64,000 nt of DNA. Source: Reyranella sp. CPCC 100927 (GTDB taxonomy: Bacteria; Pseudomonadota; Alphaproteobacteria; Reyranellales; Reyranellaceae). Position numbers and translations under genes: made by a program. Below the pieces are notes generated by a model. The model searched no databases, was not told where the DNA came from, and worked only from the letters and a program-made list of their open reading frames with translations. The stretch spans positions 62,001 to 126,000 of the forward strand of contig NZ_VOHA01000003.1 in NCBI RefSeq assembly GCF_007859315.1, given 5' to 3'. Positions 34,474 to 43,675 of this stretch are shown here, piece after piece (position 1 is the first letter of the stretch; each line of letters begins with the position of its first letter).

Positions 34474-36056
34474 ATGCGGCCCTCGCGTCCGGTGTGGCGT
34501 CGCGACCCGACACCACACCGGTGCTTGAGATATCCCATCTGTCGAAGCGGTTCGGCGGCAGCAAGGCGCTGGATGACGTCAGTCTTGTCGTCGGCGCACG
34601 CGAAGTGCATGGCCTGCTGGGGCAGAACGGTTCCGGAAAATCGACGCTGATCAAGGTCCTGGCCGGATTTCACGCGCCAGACCCCGGTGCGCGGCTATGG
34701 ATCAACGGACATGAGGTTTCTTTGCCGTTGCGGCCAGGAGACTTCCAGCGCCTAGGCATCAGCTTCGTGCACCAGCACCTGGGGCTGGTGCCGTCGATGA
34801 GCGTGCTGGAGAACCTGCTGATCGGCGAGCACGCCGTCGCACGGCGCTGGCGCATCGCCTGGGCTCGGCAGGCCGAGCGTGCGAATGCACTGTTTGCCCG
34901 CTTCGGGATGACGTTGGATCCTTTGGCCGCGGTCGAGACGCTGACATCCGTCGAACGCGCGCAGCTGGCGATCGTGCGCGCGTTTGATCAGCTGAGCAGA
35001 CAGCCGGGTACGGGCACCCGGCTGCTGGTGCTCGATGAACCGACGCCGTTCCTGCCTGCCGCCGACGTGCAGAAGCTGTTCCAACTGGTGCGCACTCTGG
35101 TCAGCGAAGGCGCCAGCGTGCTCTTTGTCTCGCATGATATCGACGAAGTCATGGACATCACCGACCGGATCACCGTCCTGCGCGATGGCAGGGTCGCGGG
35201 CACCATGGCGACGGCGGGGACGAACAAGGCCGATATCGTGCGCACGATTGTCGGCCGTGCTGTCGATCTCGAGGCCATGCGCGCGCCGAAGCGCAACTTG
35301 GGGGGCGATGCGGTCCGCATCGATGGCATGCGCGGTGGGATTGTCGACGACGTGTCGATCGCCGTTCGCCGCGGCGAGATCGTCGGCCTGACAGGACTGA
35401 TCGGATCCGGCTACGACGAGATCGTGCATCTGGCCTACAGCTCGGTGCGCGCCAGCGGCGGGCGGCTCTCGATCGATGGTGTAGTGCTTGATCTGGCACG
35501 CCTGACACCGGATGCGGCGATCGCGGCCGGTGTCGTCCTCGTTCCCGGCGATCGCCAGAACGATGCCGTCGTCGGCACGCTCTCGGTGGCGGCGAACGCC
35601 AGCCTGCCGGTGCTGAAACGGCGGCACGGCGGCTGGGCGATCTCGGAGAGCGGCATGAACCGCATCGCGCGCGATCTTGCCGAGACGTTCGATGTGCGGC
35701 CGCGCGATCCGTCGCGCCTAATGGCGCACCTGTCGGGTGGCAATCAGCAGAAGGTCGTGCTGGCCAAGTGGTTCCAGATCGATCCCAAGTTGATCCTGCT
35801 GGACGAGCCGACGCAGGGAGTCGACATTGGCGCCCGCGAGCAGATTTTCGGGGTCATCCGGCGCATGAGTGAAAACGGTACAGCGGTGCTGTGCGCCAGC
35901 TCCGACCACGAGCAACTCGCCGCGATCTGCGATCGGGTGATCGTGCTGTCGCGCGGCAGGATCGTCGCCAGCCTCGAGGGCGATGCCATCTCCAAGCCGG
36001 CGATCGCGGAACTCTGCTATGCCTCGTTTGGCGACACCACCGGGAGCGTTTCGTGA
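34470..36056 (+). CDS. Sugar ABC transporter ATP-binding protein (RbsA-type, two NBDs)
   Basis: About 528 residues from GTG 34470, which overlaps the preceding stop (GTGA); the open frame upstream lies within the binding-protein gene. NBD1 has Walker A GQNGSGKST and Walker B LLVLDEPTPFLP, but its signature is degenerate (LTSVERAQLAIVRAF). NBD2 has a degenerate Walker A (GLIGSGYDEIV), as usual in RbsA proteins, with an intact LSGGNQQKVVLAKWF signature and LILLDEPTQGVDIGA. Together they drive the RbsC-type permease encoded next. Confidence 0.92.
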   Translation: MNAALASGVASRPDTTPVLEISHLSKRFGGSKALDDVSLVVGAREVHGLLGQNGSGKSTLIKVLAGFHAPDPGARLWINGHEVSLPLRPGDFQRLGISFVHQHLGLVPSMSVLENLLIGEHAVARRWRIAWARQAERANALFARFGMTLDPLAAVETLTSVERAQLAIVRAFDQLSRQPGTGTRLLVLDEPTPFLPAADVQKLFQLVRTLVSEGASVLFVSHDIDEVMDITDRITVLRDGRVAGTMATAGTNKADIVRTIVGRAVDLEAMRAPKRNLGGDAVRIDGMRGGIVDDVSIAVRRGEIVGLTGLIGSGYDEIVHLAYSSVRASGGRLSIDGVVLDLARLTPDAAIAAGVVLVPGDRQNDAVVGTLSVAANASLPVLKRRHGGWAISESGMNRIARDLAETFDVRPRDPSRLMAHLSGGNQQKVVLAKWFQIDPKLILLDEPTQGVDIGAREQIFGVIRRMSENGTAVLCASSDHEQLAAICDRVIVLSRGRIVASLEGDAISKPAIAELCYASFGDTTGSVS

Positions 36057-37069
36057 CGATGACGTCGGCCAGGCGGCGGGACACAGACCGCGCGGCGCGG
36101 GAAGAGAGAACCGGCCAGGTCTGGATCGACCGCGGCGAGCGCTACGGCCTTATCGTGGCCTGGCTTGCCGTCATCGCCATCTTCGGCGCCATCCGCCCGG
36201 AGGTATTCCTCTCCTGGGCCAATTTCTCGACGATTTTCGGCTCCCAGGCGGTGCTGGTCGTGGTCACGCTCAGCCTGATCATCCCGCTCACGGCCGGCGA
36301 TTACGATCTGTCGGTCGCCAGCGTATTGACCACGTGCTCCATGCTGGTCGCGGTTCTCAATGTCACGCATGGTTGGCCGATCGAAGCGGCGATCCTGACC
36401 GCGTTGCTGGTCGGGCTGCTGGTGGGCGCGGCGAACGCAGCCATCATTCTTTATTTCCGTATTCACTCCCTGATCGTGACGTTGGGCATGGGGACCTTCA
36501 TCCACGGCGTCACGCTGTGGTTCTCCGATTCGCAGACGATCAGCGGCATCGATTCGAAGCTTATCACGGCCGTCATCGCCACACGCCTGTTCGGTATTCC
36601 GCTGGCGTTCTACTATGCCCTGATTGTCGCCTTGGTGATCTGGTACGTCTTCGGCCACACGGCGATCGGGCAGCGTCTGCTCTTCGTCGGACGGGGCCGC
36701 GAGGTCGCCCGCTTGTCCGGTATCAAAGTGGACCGGGTGAGGTTCGCCGCGCTGGTCGCATCGGCGGGCCTCGGTGGCGTGGCCGGTATCCTCTATGCCG
36801 GCACCACGGGCGCTGCCGATCCCAGTTCGGGATTGACGTATCTCCTGCCGGCGTTCGCCGCCGCCTTTCTCGGCGCGACAAGTATCGTGCCTGGTCGGTT
36901 CAATGCCATCGGGTCGGTGGTCGCGGTCTACTTCCTGGTCACCGGAATCACCGGCCTGTCGATCCTCGGTGTCTCGACCTACGTTCAGGACCTCTTCTAC
37001 GGTGCAGCCCTGATCGTGGCGGTGGCGCTATCGCAGCTCGTGCGCGGCCGCGAAGAGCGCCTGACTTGA
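36053..37069 (+). CDS. Sugar ABC transporter permease (RbsC-type)
   Basis: About 338 residues from GTG 36053, overlapping the ATPase stop, with GGGAG 6 nt upstream; ATG 36059 is an alternative. A hydrophilic N-terminus of about 30 residues precedes roughly eight to ten membrane helices. The BPD_transp_2 family mark is SLIIPLTAGDYDLSVAS (about 76-92) and, late in the protein, YLLPAFAAAFLGATSI. Completes the ABC unit. The next 196 bp before dinB hold no convincing gene. Confidence 0.92.
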   Translation: MTMTSARRRDTDRAAREERTGQVWIDRGERYGLIVAWLAVIAIFGAIRPEVFLSWANFSTIFGSQAVLVVVTLSLIIPLTAGDYDLSVASVLTTCSMLVAVLNVTHGWPIEAAILTALLVGLLVGAANAAIILYFRIHSLIVTLGMGTFIHGVTLWFSDSQTISGIDSKLITAVIATRLFGIPLAFYYALIVALVIWYVFGHTAIGQRLLFVGRGREVARLSGIKVDRVRFAALVASAGLGGVAGILYAGTTGAADPSSGLTYLLPAFAAAFLGATSIVPGRFNAIGSVVAVYFLVTGITGLSILGVSTYVQDLFYGAALIVAVALSQLVRGREERLT

Positions 37070-37265
37070 GGGGCGACGGGTTATCCTGCGAGGCCTCGTA
37101 TCCGCTGTGGTGCTGACCGCCGTCGGCAGGACCGTCGCACGGGGGATCACGGGCTACGACCCTAACAACGCACTTCAATATGTGGGTAGCGGTCCGCTGA
37201 CGGGTGAACCGAGGACTTGCTTGGCAGAGCAGGGCAAATTCCGCGGCCGGCAGACGCTGGTCCTC

Positions 37266-38513
37266 TCACAGCTCCTTCTCGGCCAGTTCGCGGAAGGCAT
37301 CGGGAACCGACCGGGCGATGCCCAATGCCACGGACCCGTAGCCAACGGCGTTCCATCCGAAGCGCGCGCGGACCTTGTCGATGGCGCGGTCGGCGGCCCA
37401 ACGTGCCAGGCCTTGGCGGCTTCCAGGGCGGCGTGGCTCGTCAGCGAGCCCCAGCGGCAGGTCGAGCTGCGTCTCGGCGTGCTCATCGAGATGAGATACG
37501 GAGATCGCCAGCAGCGAGATCGTCTTCTCCAGCGGATACTGATCCAGGATCGTGCGCACCAAGGTCTCGGCGATCTCGGCAAGGATTGCCGTTGCCGAGA
37601 CCGGTGCATCGAGCGTGATCGAGCGTGTCACCGAACGCAGGTCGGCGAAACGAACGCGGACTGTCACCGTGCGCCCGGGGCGTGATTTGGCGCGCAGTCG
37701 CGTGGCGACCCTGTCCGCGAGATAGCGCAGGGTCGGCTGAAAGGTGTGCTCATCGGCGGGCTTCATGCCCAGGGCTGACTGCGCGCCAGCCGACCCGGCG
37801 CGATGGTGCGTCTTGATCTCGCGTGGGTCGCGGTTCCATGCCAGCGCTGTCAATTTCTCGCCGGCGGCTGGGCCCAGCAATCGATGGAGAGACCGTCCTG
37901 GGATGCGTGCCAGTTGACCGATCGTCAGCACGCCGCTCTCGGCCAGGCGCGCCTTGGTCACCGGACCCACGCCCCACATCAGGTCGACGGGCAGGTCATG
38001 CAGGAAGTTCAGCTCGGTCGCGGGATCGACGACGACAAGCCCATCGGGCTTGGCAACCTGTGATGCAATCTTGGCGAGATGCTTGGTGCGCGCGACGCCA
38101 ACGGAAATCGGCAGGCCCAACTCGGTGCGCACCCGTCGCCGGATCGTCGCTGCGATGTCTGCTGGCGATCCGAAGAGGTGCGTACAGCCCGCCACGTCAG
38201 CAAACGCCTCGTCGATGGAGATCCGTTCCACGAGCGGCGTGAAGTCACCGAGCACGGCGATGGCGGCTTCTCCCAGCCGCTGGTACTCGTCGAAATGGCC
38301 GCCGACAAAGGTGAGCTGCGGACAAAGCTCGCGCGCCCGCCGTCCCGGCATGCCGCCGCGCACGCCAAACGCCTTGGCCTCATAAGACGCCGCCAGCACG
38401 ACTCCGCCGCCGACGGCGATCGGCTTTCCGCGCAGCGACGGGTCGAGCAGCTGCTCGACCGAGGCATAGAAGGCATCGAGGTCGGCATGGAGGATGGTGG
38501 CTGTCGTCTCCAT
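37266..38513 (-). CDS. dinB: DNA polymerase IV (Y-family translesion polymerase)
   Basis: 415 residues from ATG 38513 (METTATILHADLDAFYASVEQ) with GGGAGG 5 nt upstream. The catalytic acidic residues are in HADLDAFYASVEQ and in RISIDEAFADV; the steric-gate region and little finger domain follow (about 250-350). The palm motif YEAKAFGVRGGMPGRRARELCP is typical. The C-terminal tail (LARWAADRAIDKVRARFGWNAVGYGS) lacks an obvious QLxLF-type beta-clamp motif, although QLDLPLG about 40 residues before the tail could serve. A LexA box 44-58 bp upstream predicts SOS induction. Confidence 0.95.
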   Translation of the reverse strand: METTATILHADLDAFYASVEQLLDPSLRGKPIAVGGGVVLAASYEAKAFGVRGGMPGRRARELCPQLTFVGGHFDEYQRLGEAAIAVLGDFTPLVERISIDEAFADVAGCTHLFGSPADIAATIRRRVRTELGLPISVGVARTKHLAKIASQVAKPDGLVVVDPATELNFLHDLPVDLMWGVGPVTKARLAESGVLTIGQLARIPGRSLHRLLGPAAGEKLTALAWNRDPREIKTHHRAGSAGAQSALGMKPADEHTFQPTLRYLADRVATRLRAKSRPGRTVTVRVRFADLRSVTRSITLDAPVSATAILAEIAETLVRTILDQYPLEKTISLLAISVSHLDEHAETQLDLPLGLADEPRRPGSRQGLARWAADRAIDKVRARFGWNAVGYGSVALGIARSVPDAFRELAEKEL

Positions 38514-38556
38514 CCCGACCTCCCGTTCGGCCTGCCGCAACAGATCTGAATGACAA

Positions 38557-38571
38557 GAACAAAAGAAGAAC
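38557..38571 (-). promoter_or_regulatory. Alphaproteobacterial LexA (SOS) box
   Basis: On the minus strand the site reads GTTC-TTCTTTT-GTTC, a perfect GTTC-N7-GTTC direct repeat, the known LexA operator of Alphaproteobacteria. It is 44 bp upstream of the dinB start and also 68 bp upstream of the divergent 2'-5' RNA ligase-like gene, so either or both may be DNA-damage regulated. Confidence 0.85.
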
Positions 38572-38639
38572 ATAAAGTGACGGAAGTCAAGTCCAACATT
38601 CTTCCGTTGCGCCAGCGCGGCACCGCTGTGAGGTCAACC

Positions 38640-39254
38640 ATGTCACATCAGCCTTGGATCCCAGGTCTCGAGGACAAGCCGAGTCGTCCCGATGGTGTGT
38701 ACTTCGCGCTCAAGCCGGAGATGGAGATTGCGTCGGAGATCAGACGGATGGCCGAGCGGGAGAAACGTCGCCATCGGTTGAGAGGACGTCCGATTACACC
38801 GGAATGCCTGCACGCGACGCTGCATTTCCTGGGGCGAGAACGCCAGCCGCGTCCCGGCGTGCTCTTCGCTGCACAGCGTGCCGGCGAAGCGGTTGCGATG
38901 CCCCCGTTCGATGTTGCCTTCGATCGTTTGGAGAGCTTCCTGACGCGGCCGGATCGTATGCCGCTTGTACTGCGCGGCGACGACGGGCTCGCCGGCGTGA
39001 TGATGCTGTATCGGTTGCTGGGCGAGGCTATGGAAAAGGTCGGGCTCGGTCCCTATGTGCAGCCGCACTACACGCCGCACGTGACCGTGTTGTATGGCCA
39101 CCGACCCATCACCGAACAGCGCATCGAGACCATTGGCTGGAGGGTGCGAGAGTTCGTTCTCGTGCGCAGCCTGTACGGCGAGGGTAGGCACGTCGAGCTG
39201 GGGCGGTGGCCCCTGTGTCCTTCCACCGAGGTGAATCTCCGGGGAGAACCATGA
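38640..39254 (+). CDS. 2'-5' RNA ligase / cyclic phosphodiesterase-like protein (2H superfamily)
   Basis: 204 residues from ATG 38640 (MSHQPWIPGLEDKPSRPDGV) with GAGG 7 nt upstream; ATG 38550 upstream would run across the LexA box and is unlikely. The two HxT/S motifs of the 2H fold are HATLHFLG (about residue 58) and HVTVLYGH (about 146), the catalytic histidines that open or form 2',3'-cyclic or 2'-5' phosphodiester bonds. It is divergent from dinB and translationally coupled to the GST gene. Confidence 0.88.
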   Translation: MSHQPWIPGLEDKPSRPDGVYFALKPEMEIASEIRRMAEREKRRHRLRGRPITPECLHATLHFLGRERQPRPGVLFAAQRAGEAVAMPPFDVAFDRLESFLTRPDRMPLVLRGDDGLAGVMMLYRLLGEAMEKVGLGPYVQPHYTPHVTVLYGHRPITEQRIETIGWRVREFVLVRSLYGEGRHVELGRWPLCPSTEVNLRGEP

Positions 39255-39868
39255 AGCTTCTCTATCAAACGCACTCGCCCTACGCCCGCAAGGCGCTGGT
39301 CTTCGCGCATGAAGTCGGGATCGCCGATCGGCTGGAGGTCGTGCATCACGAAACCAGCCCGACGCGCCGCAACGAGGCAGTGTTCGCCGAGAACCCCCTG
39401 GGCAAGGTCCCGGTCCTCATCCGTCCGGGCCTGACGCCGATCTTCGACTCCGATGTCATCTGTGCCTATCTCGACACCTTGCATGATGGGCGGAAGCTTG
39501 TTCCGCCCGATGGTGAGGCGCGCTGGCAGGCGCTGCGCATCCAGGCGGTGGCGCAGGGGCTGGGCGACGCTGGAATCGCCGTGCGCTGGGAGACAGTGCG
39601 CCGGCCGGAGGCGCTGCGCTTTCCGCCGCTGCGCGATGGGTACACGGCAAAGCTTATCGCGAGCTATGACTGGCTCGAACGGACGCTGGACATCAGTCCG
39701 GCGATCCATATTGGCCACGTCGCGCTGGCGACGATGCTGGGGTGGCTCGAATTCCGCGAACTGCCGTCGTTTCGTGACGGCCGACCGCGGTTGGCCGCAT
39801 GGTTCGATGCCTTCGATGCCCGGCCATCGATGCGGGCGACGCCGCTCTCGGGCGAAACGCACGACTAG
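39251..39868 (+). CDS. Glutathione S-transferase family protein
   Basis: 205 residues from ATG 39251 (GGGGAG just upstream), overlapping the preceding stop by 4 bp. The thioredoxin-like N-terminal half has YQTHSPYARKALVFAHEVG (the Ser/Tyr region binding glutathione, about 4-22), NPLGKVPVLI with the cis-Pro, and the FDSDVICAYLD motif (about 67-77). The helical second half follows. Its stop overlaps the convergent thioesterase stop by 4 bp. The substrate is unknown; the dehalogenase operon nearby makes a detoxification role plausible. Confidence 0.9.
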   Translation: MKLLYQTHSPYARKALVFAHEVGIADRLEVVHHETSPTRRNEAVFAENPLGKVPVLIRPGLTPIFDSDVICAYLDTLHDGRKLVPPDGEARWQALRIQAVAQGLGDAGIAVRWETVRRPEALRFPPLRDGYTAKLIASYDWLERTLDISPAIHIGHVALATMLGWLEFRELPSFRDGRPRLAAWFDAFDARPSMRATPLSGETHD

Positions 39869-40272
39869 CGCGGGTAGAGAATGATCTGGGTGCAACGGAA
39901 CAAGGCGATGGTCTTGCCGCTGCGTTCCTCTTTCACCATGGCATCCCAGACCTGGGTCGAGCGTCCGGCGTGGGCAAGGTACGCATCGCAGGTCACGCCG
40001 CCGGCGCGGACGGTGCCGATGAAGTTGGCTTTGAGCTCGGCGGTCGTGAAGCCGGACGCGCCTTCGGGCAAGGCACCGAGGCAGCCGAAACCGCACGCCG
40101 TGTCGGCCAGGGCAACGACCGTGGCGGCATGAAGGTAGCCGGTCGGCGCCAGATGCTGGCGCGAAACCGTGACCCGTCCGCGCACGAATCCCGGGCGCGC
40201 ATCGACCCACTCGAACCCCAGCAGACCGGGCAGGCTGCCCGCCTGCTCGGCCTGGAATGTGGCCGCGTTCAT
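39865..40272 (-). CDS. PaaI-like hotdog-fold thioesterase
   Basis: 135 residues with the 4HBT core: HLAPTGYLHAATVVALADTACGFG (about 43-66) carries the loop and active helix, and GFTTAELKANFIGTVRAGG follows. The enzyme hydrolyses acyl-CoA thioesters. The start overlaps the haloalkane dehalogenase stop (ATGA). It is the last gene of the amidase/dehalogenase operon and could release CoA from products of that pathway. Confidence 0.92.
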   Translation of the reverse strand: MNAATFQAEQAGSLPGLLGFEWVDARPGFVRGRVTVSRQHLAPTGYLHAATVVALADTACGFGCLGALPEGASGFTTAELKANFIGTVRAGGVTCDAYLAHAGRSTQVWDAMVKEERSGKTIALFRCTQIILYPR

Positions 40273-41180
40273 GGTTTGCCAGGGGGCAGAGGCGCGATCT
40301 GTCCGGCGAGAACCTTCGCCACGAAGCGTGCGGTTGCGTCGCCGACCTCGGCCGGTGCGTCTTCCTGCAGGAAGTGCGCGCCCTTGACGGTGATCTCCTG
40401 CTGATTGGGCCAGGCGCGGCAGAATTCGCGCTGGGCGCCGATCAAGAAACCGGACGGATCGCCATTGATGAACAGCTTGGGGATCGGGCTGGTGCTGAGC
40501 CAGCGTGCGTACGACTCGACGATCCGCACGACGTCCTCGGGTTGGCCGGCGATCGGCAGTTCCCGCGACCAGGTCAGCATCGGTTGGCGTTGCGGGCCGG
40601 GGTTCCTGTAGTGCCGGCGGTAGATCTCCATCGCGTCAGGGGAAATGCCGCGCAGCGGCAACAGGTATTCGATGAAGAGGTTCTTCTGCAGGATCAAGTT
40701 CTCGCCGTCGCGCGACCGCTGTGCCTGGAAGAAACCGCGCGTGGCTTCAGGCCATTCGTCCCAGGACAGGAACGGCCGCACGATTCCTTCCATGTAGACC
40801 AGCGCTTTGATGCGGTCAGGATGGCGATGCGCCCAGGCGAACCCCAATGCCGATCCCCAGTCATGAACGACCAGTATGATATTCTTTTTCAGCCCCATCA
40901 CCTCGAACCAGGCATCGAGATAGCGTTGATGATCCACGAAACGATATGAGCCGTTGGGCGCGGCGCCCGAGTTACCCATGCCGACGAAATCGGGGGCCAG
41001 GCAGCGACCCAACGGCAGCAGATAGGGGATGATGTTGCGCCACAGATACGAGGGCGTCGGGTTGCCGTGCAGGAAGACGATCGGATCGCCTTCTCCGACA
41101 TCGACATACGCCATGTCCGTATCCAGCACCTGGACGCGCTTTCGGTAGCACGTCTCCTCGGTCGAAATGGGGGGATGCAT
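40269..41180 (-). CDS. dhaA: Haloalkane dehalogenase (alpha/beta hydrolase, HLD-II type)
   Basis: 303 residues from ATG 41180 (MHPPISTEETCYRK) with GAGGAGA 7 nt upstream. The triad and halide site are visible: the oxyanion and halide-stabilising Asn in FLHGNPTPSYLWRN, nucleophile Asp followed by Trp in LVVHDWGSALGF, the catalytic Glu in VYMEGIVRPFLSWDEWPE, and the base His in VKGAHFLQED. These match DhaA-type enzymes (about 293-310 residues), which hydrolyse carbon-halogen bonds to alcohols. Located 31 bp after an amidase gene and coupled to a thioesterase. Substrate not predictable. Confidence 0.92.
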   Translation of the reverse strand: MHPPISTEETCYRKRVQVLDTDMAYVDVGEGDPIVFLHGNPTPSYLWRNIIPYLLPLGRCLAPDFVGMGNSGAAPNGSYRFVDHQRYLDAWFEVMGLKKNIILVVHDWGSALGFAWAHRHPDRIKALVYMEGIVRPFLSWDEWPEATRGFFQAQRSRDGENLILQKNLFIEYLLPLRGISPDAMEIYRRHYRNPGPQRQPMLTWSRELPIAGQPEDVVRIVESYARWLSTSPIPKLFINGDPSGFLIGAQREFCRAWPNQQEITVKGAHFLQEDAPAEVGDATARFVAKVLAGQIAPLPPGKP

Positions 41181-41211
41181 CGCGGTCTCTCCTCGTGGCC
41201 CGTGGGTGATG

Positions 41212-42612
41212 TCAGATGGCAGGGTGACGGCGGTGCCAGGATGTCGCGCCCTGGAAGGCAGCGCCGGCGCGAACAAGCATGGCTTCGCCCAGATGTCCGG
41301 CCACGAGTTGAAAGGCGACCGGCAGGCCTTCCGTCGTAAAGCCGCCCGGCAGCGTGATCGTCGGATGGCCGGTCATGTTGAACGGGCAGGTGTAACGCTG
41401 GAGCTTGACGATGAGCTCGGGCTGCTCGCCCAGGGTGCGGATCATCGCGAGCGTCGGGGGCGCAAACGGATGCACCGGCGTCAGCAGCAGGTCGATCGTG
41501 TCGAACAGGGCAGCAACACGACCCCGCAGGTCCATGCGCCGCAGCAGAATCTTCTGATAGTCGATGCCGCTCAGCGCATGCCCGGCCTCGATGACGGATG
41601 CCAGGACGGGACCGTAGGCACTTTTCCGCGATGGGTAAGTGGACGCGTGCGCAACCGCGGTCTCGACGGCGCATTGCGGCACCCAGTCCAGGATGGCTTG
41701 CGTCACATCGGGAAAATCGACATCGACGATGGTGGCGCCCTGGTGACGAAAGACTGCCGCCGCCTCCGCCAACACCGCCTGGGTTGTCGTGTCGACATCA
41801 TGGGTGTTCCATCTGGCGTCGACACCGATGCGCAATCCCCGCGCACCGCGTTCTGTCATTGCCACATAGTCCGGTACCGGATCGCGCAGCGCGGTCGGAT
41901 CACGTGGATCACTGCCGGCGATGGCACCCAGCATGATGCCTGCGTCGATCGCGCTGCGGGCCATCGGCCCGACATGATCCAGCGACGCCGCGAGCTCGAA
42001 CACGCCGTGACGGCTGACGCGGCCCCAACTCGGCTTCAAGCCCGTGATACCGTTGGCGGCCGAAGGCCAGCGGATGGAGCCGCCGGTGTCCGAGGCCAGT
42101 GCGCCGTAGCATAGACCTGCTGCGGTTGCCGCGCCGGGGCCGCTGGATGAAATGCCCGGCCAGTACGCGGCATGCCACGGGTTCTTCGGCGGCACCACGG
42201 AGGGATGATGGTCGGAATAGGCGCCTTCCGTGAGTTGCAGTTTGCCCAGCAACACCGCGCCGGCGTCCGCCAGGCGACGCACCACCGTCGCATCCTCGTC
42301 GGGGCAGTGGTCCTTGTGGATCGCCATGCCGGCGGTGGTCGGATAACCGCTGGTCCAACACAGGTCCTTGACCGCGACCGGCACGCCATGCAGCGGTCCA
42401 CGGTACCGGCCGGCGGCGATCTCCGTTGCTGCGGCCTGTGCCTGCGCCATCGCCGTATCGGCCATCACCCCCGCGTAGCTGCCGAGCGCGCCGTCGGCGG
42501 CGGCAATGCGATCAAGCTGGGCGCGTGTGGCAGCCACAGGTGAAATCGAGCCTGCCCGGATGCGGGCCGCGAGAGCAGCGATGTCGAGGTAGTGCAGATC
42601 GATGCCGTTCAC
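41212..42612 (-). CDS. Amidase signature family enzyme with atypical signature
   Basis: 466 residues. Lys is in VPVAVKDLCWTSG and the nucleophile Ser in DTGGSIRWPS, but the usual GGSSGGSA loop reads GISSSGPGAATAAG, a notable change around the cis-Ser. The C-terminal QLVAGHLGEAMLVRAGAAFQ is conserved. It is the first gene of the operon with haloalkane dehalogenase and thioesterase and is divergent from a LysR regulator 136 bp away, its probable controller. Amide hydrolysis of a halogenated or other xenobiotic amide is possible but speculative. Confidence 0.88.
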   Translation of the reverse strand: MNGIDLHYLDIAALAARIRAGSISPVAATRAQLDRIAAADGALGSYAGVMADTAMAQAQAAATEIAAGRYRGPLHGVPVAVKDLCWTSGYPTTAGMAIHKDHCPDEDATVVRRLADAGAVLLGKLQLTEGAYSDHHPSVVPPKNPWHAAYWPGISSSGPGAATAAGLCYGALASDTGGSIRWPSAANGITGLKPSWGRVSRHGVFELAASLDHVGPMARSAIDAGIMLGAIAGSDPRDPTALRDPVPDYVAMTERGARGLRIGVDARWNTHDVDTTTQAVLAEAAAVFRHQGATIVDVDFPDVTQAILDWVPQCAVETAVAHASTYPSRKSAYGPVLASVIEAGHALSGIDYQKILLRRMDLRGRVAALFDTIDLLLTPVHPFAPPTLAMIRTLGEQPELIVKLQRYTCPFNMTGHPTITLPGGFTTEGLPVAFQLVAGHLGEAMLVRAGAAFQGATSWHRRHPAI

Positions 42613-42748
42613 GTAAGTTCACCTTATCCGATATTGTTCGACGTGATTTATTGATGACGGCGCTGGTTCCCGAATAGGCGCTAAGGTGTGTCGTGTCGGC
42701 ATGATCCGCAAACCAGATGATCTGGCCATTTCAGCTTAGGAAATCTAA

Positions 42749-43675
42749 ATGAGCAGCCATCGCTTGCCGCCGCTGAACGCTCTGCGTGCCTTCGAGGCCA
42801 CGGCGCGCCATCTGTCGGTCAAGAACGCGGCCGAGGAGCTGTGCGTGACGCCGGGGGCCGTGAGCCAGATGCTGAAGGCGCTTGAACTGCATCTCGGGAT
42901 CAAGCTGTTTCAGCGCGTCAATCGCGGCATCTTCCTGACTGACGCGGGGCAGGGGTATCTGCCGCCGATCCGCAACGCGTTCCGGCAGATCAGCGAGGCC
43001 TCACGGCGCCTTGCCATGTCTGCCGATACCGGTGTCCTGACGGTGAGCGTGACGCCGTTCTTCGCCTCCGCCTGGCTCGTGCCGCGGCTGAGATCGTTCC
43101 AGAAGGTTCATCCCGATATCGACCTGCAGGTCGTGAGCAGCAATGCGCTGGTGGATTTTGCACGCGACGGCGTGGATGTCGCCGTGCGCCACGGGCTAGG
43201 TCGTTATCCGGGCCTGCGCAGCGAACGCGTTGTCGCCGTCGAGGTCGTGCCGGTCGCGGCACCGGATCTGATTGCGCAGTACGGGATGCCAGCCTCCCCG
43301 GATGATTTGACGCGATGGCCGCATGTCCATGATGCCGAGCGCAAGGGATGGCATCTGTGGTTTCAAGCGCAGGGGATCGATGACATCGGCGCGCCCCGTG
43401 GACCCGCGTTCGACGATTCGAGCCTGCTGCTGCAAGCCGTACTGACGGGGCAGGGTGCCGGCCTGTTGCCGGCGGCGATGGTGGCTCTCGATCTCGCCGA
43501 CAAGCGACTCGTGAGACTAGCGAAAGTCACTCTGCTGGAAGCCTTCGCTTACTATCTCGTCTACCCGGAAGCCAGCCATGAGCAGGCGAAGGTTGCCGCT
43601 TTTCGCACGTGGATTCTCGATGCTGCCGCCGGCAATGTGATCCGCAAGACGACTTCCAAAAATCGCGCCGCATGA
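42749..43675 (+). CDS. LysR family regulator, GcvA-like
   Basis: 308 residues. The N-terminal HTH begins RLPPLNALRAFEATARHLSV and continues NAAEELCVTPGAVSQMLKALE, the pattern of the GcvA/AmpR subgroup. The effector domain follows (VSVTPFFASAWLVPRL; VRHGLGRYPGLRSE). The divergent arrangement with the amidase/dehalogenase operon is the standard LysR setup, so it is probably the local regulator. Confidence 0.93.
   Translation: MSSHRLPPLNALRAFEATARHLSVKNAAEELCVTPGAVSQMLKALELHLGIKLFQRVNRGIFLTDAGQGYLPPIRNAFRQISEASRRLAMSADTGVLTVSVTPFFASAWLVPRLRSFQKVHPDIDLQVVSSNALVDFARDGVDVAVRHGLGRYPGLRSERVVAVEVVPVAAPDLIAQYGMPASPDDLTRWPHVHDAERKGWHLWFQAQGIDDIGAPRGPAFDDSSLLLQAVLTGQGAGLLPAAMVALDLADKRLVRLAKVTLLEAFAYYLVYPEASHEQAKVAAFRTWILDAAAGNVIRKTTSKNRAA

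Noticed and set aside
37070-37265. Small plus-strand gene between the sugar permease and dinB
   Set aside because: The only frame there runs on into dinB antisense sequence and shows no ribosome site or recognisable motif.
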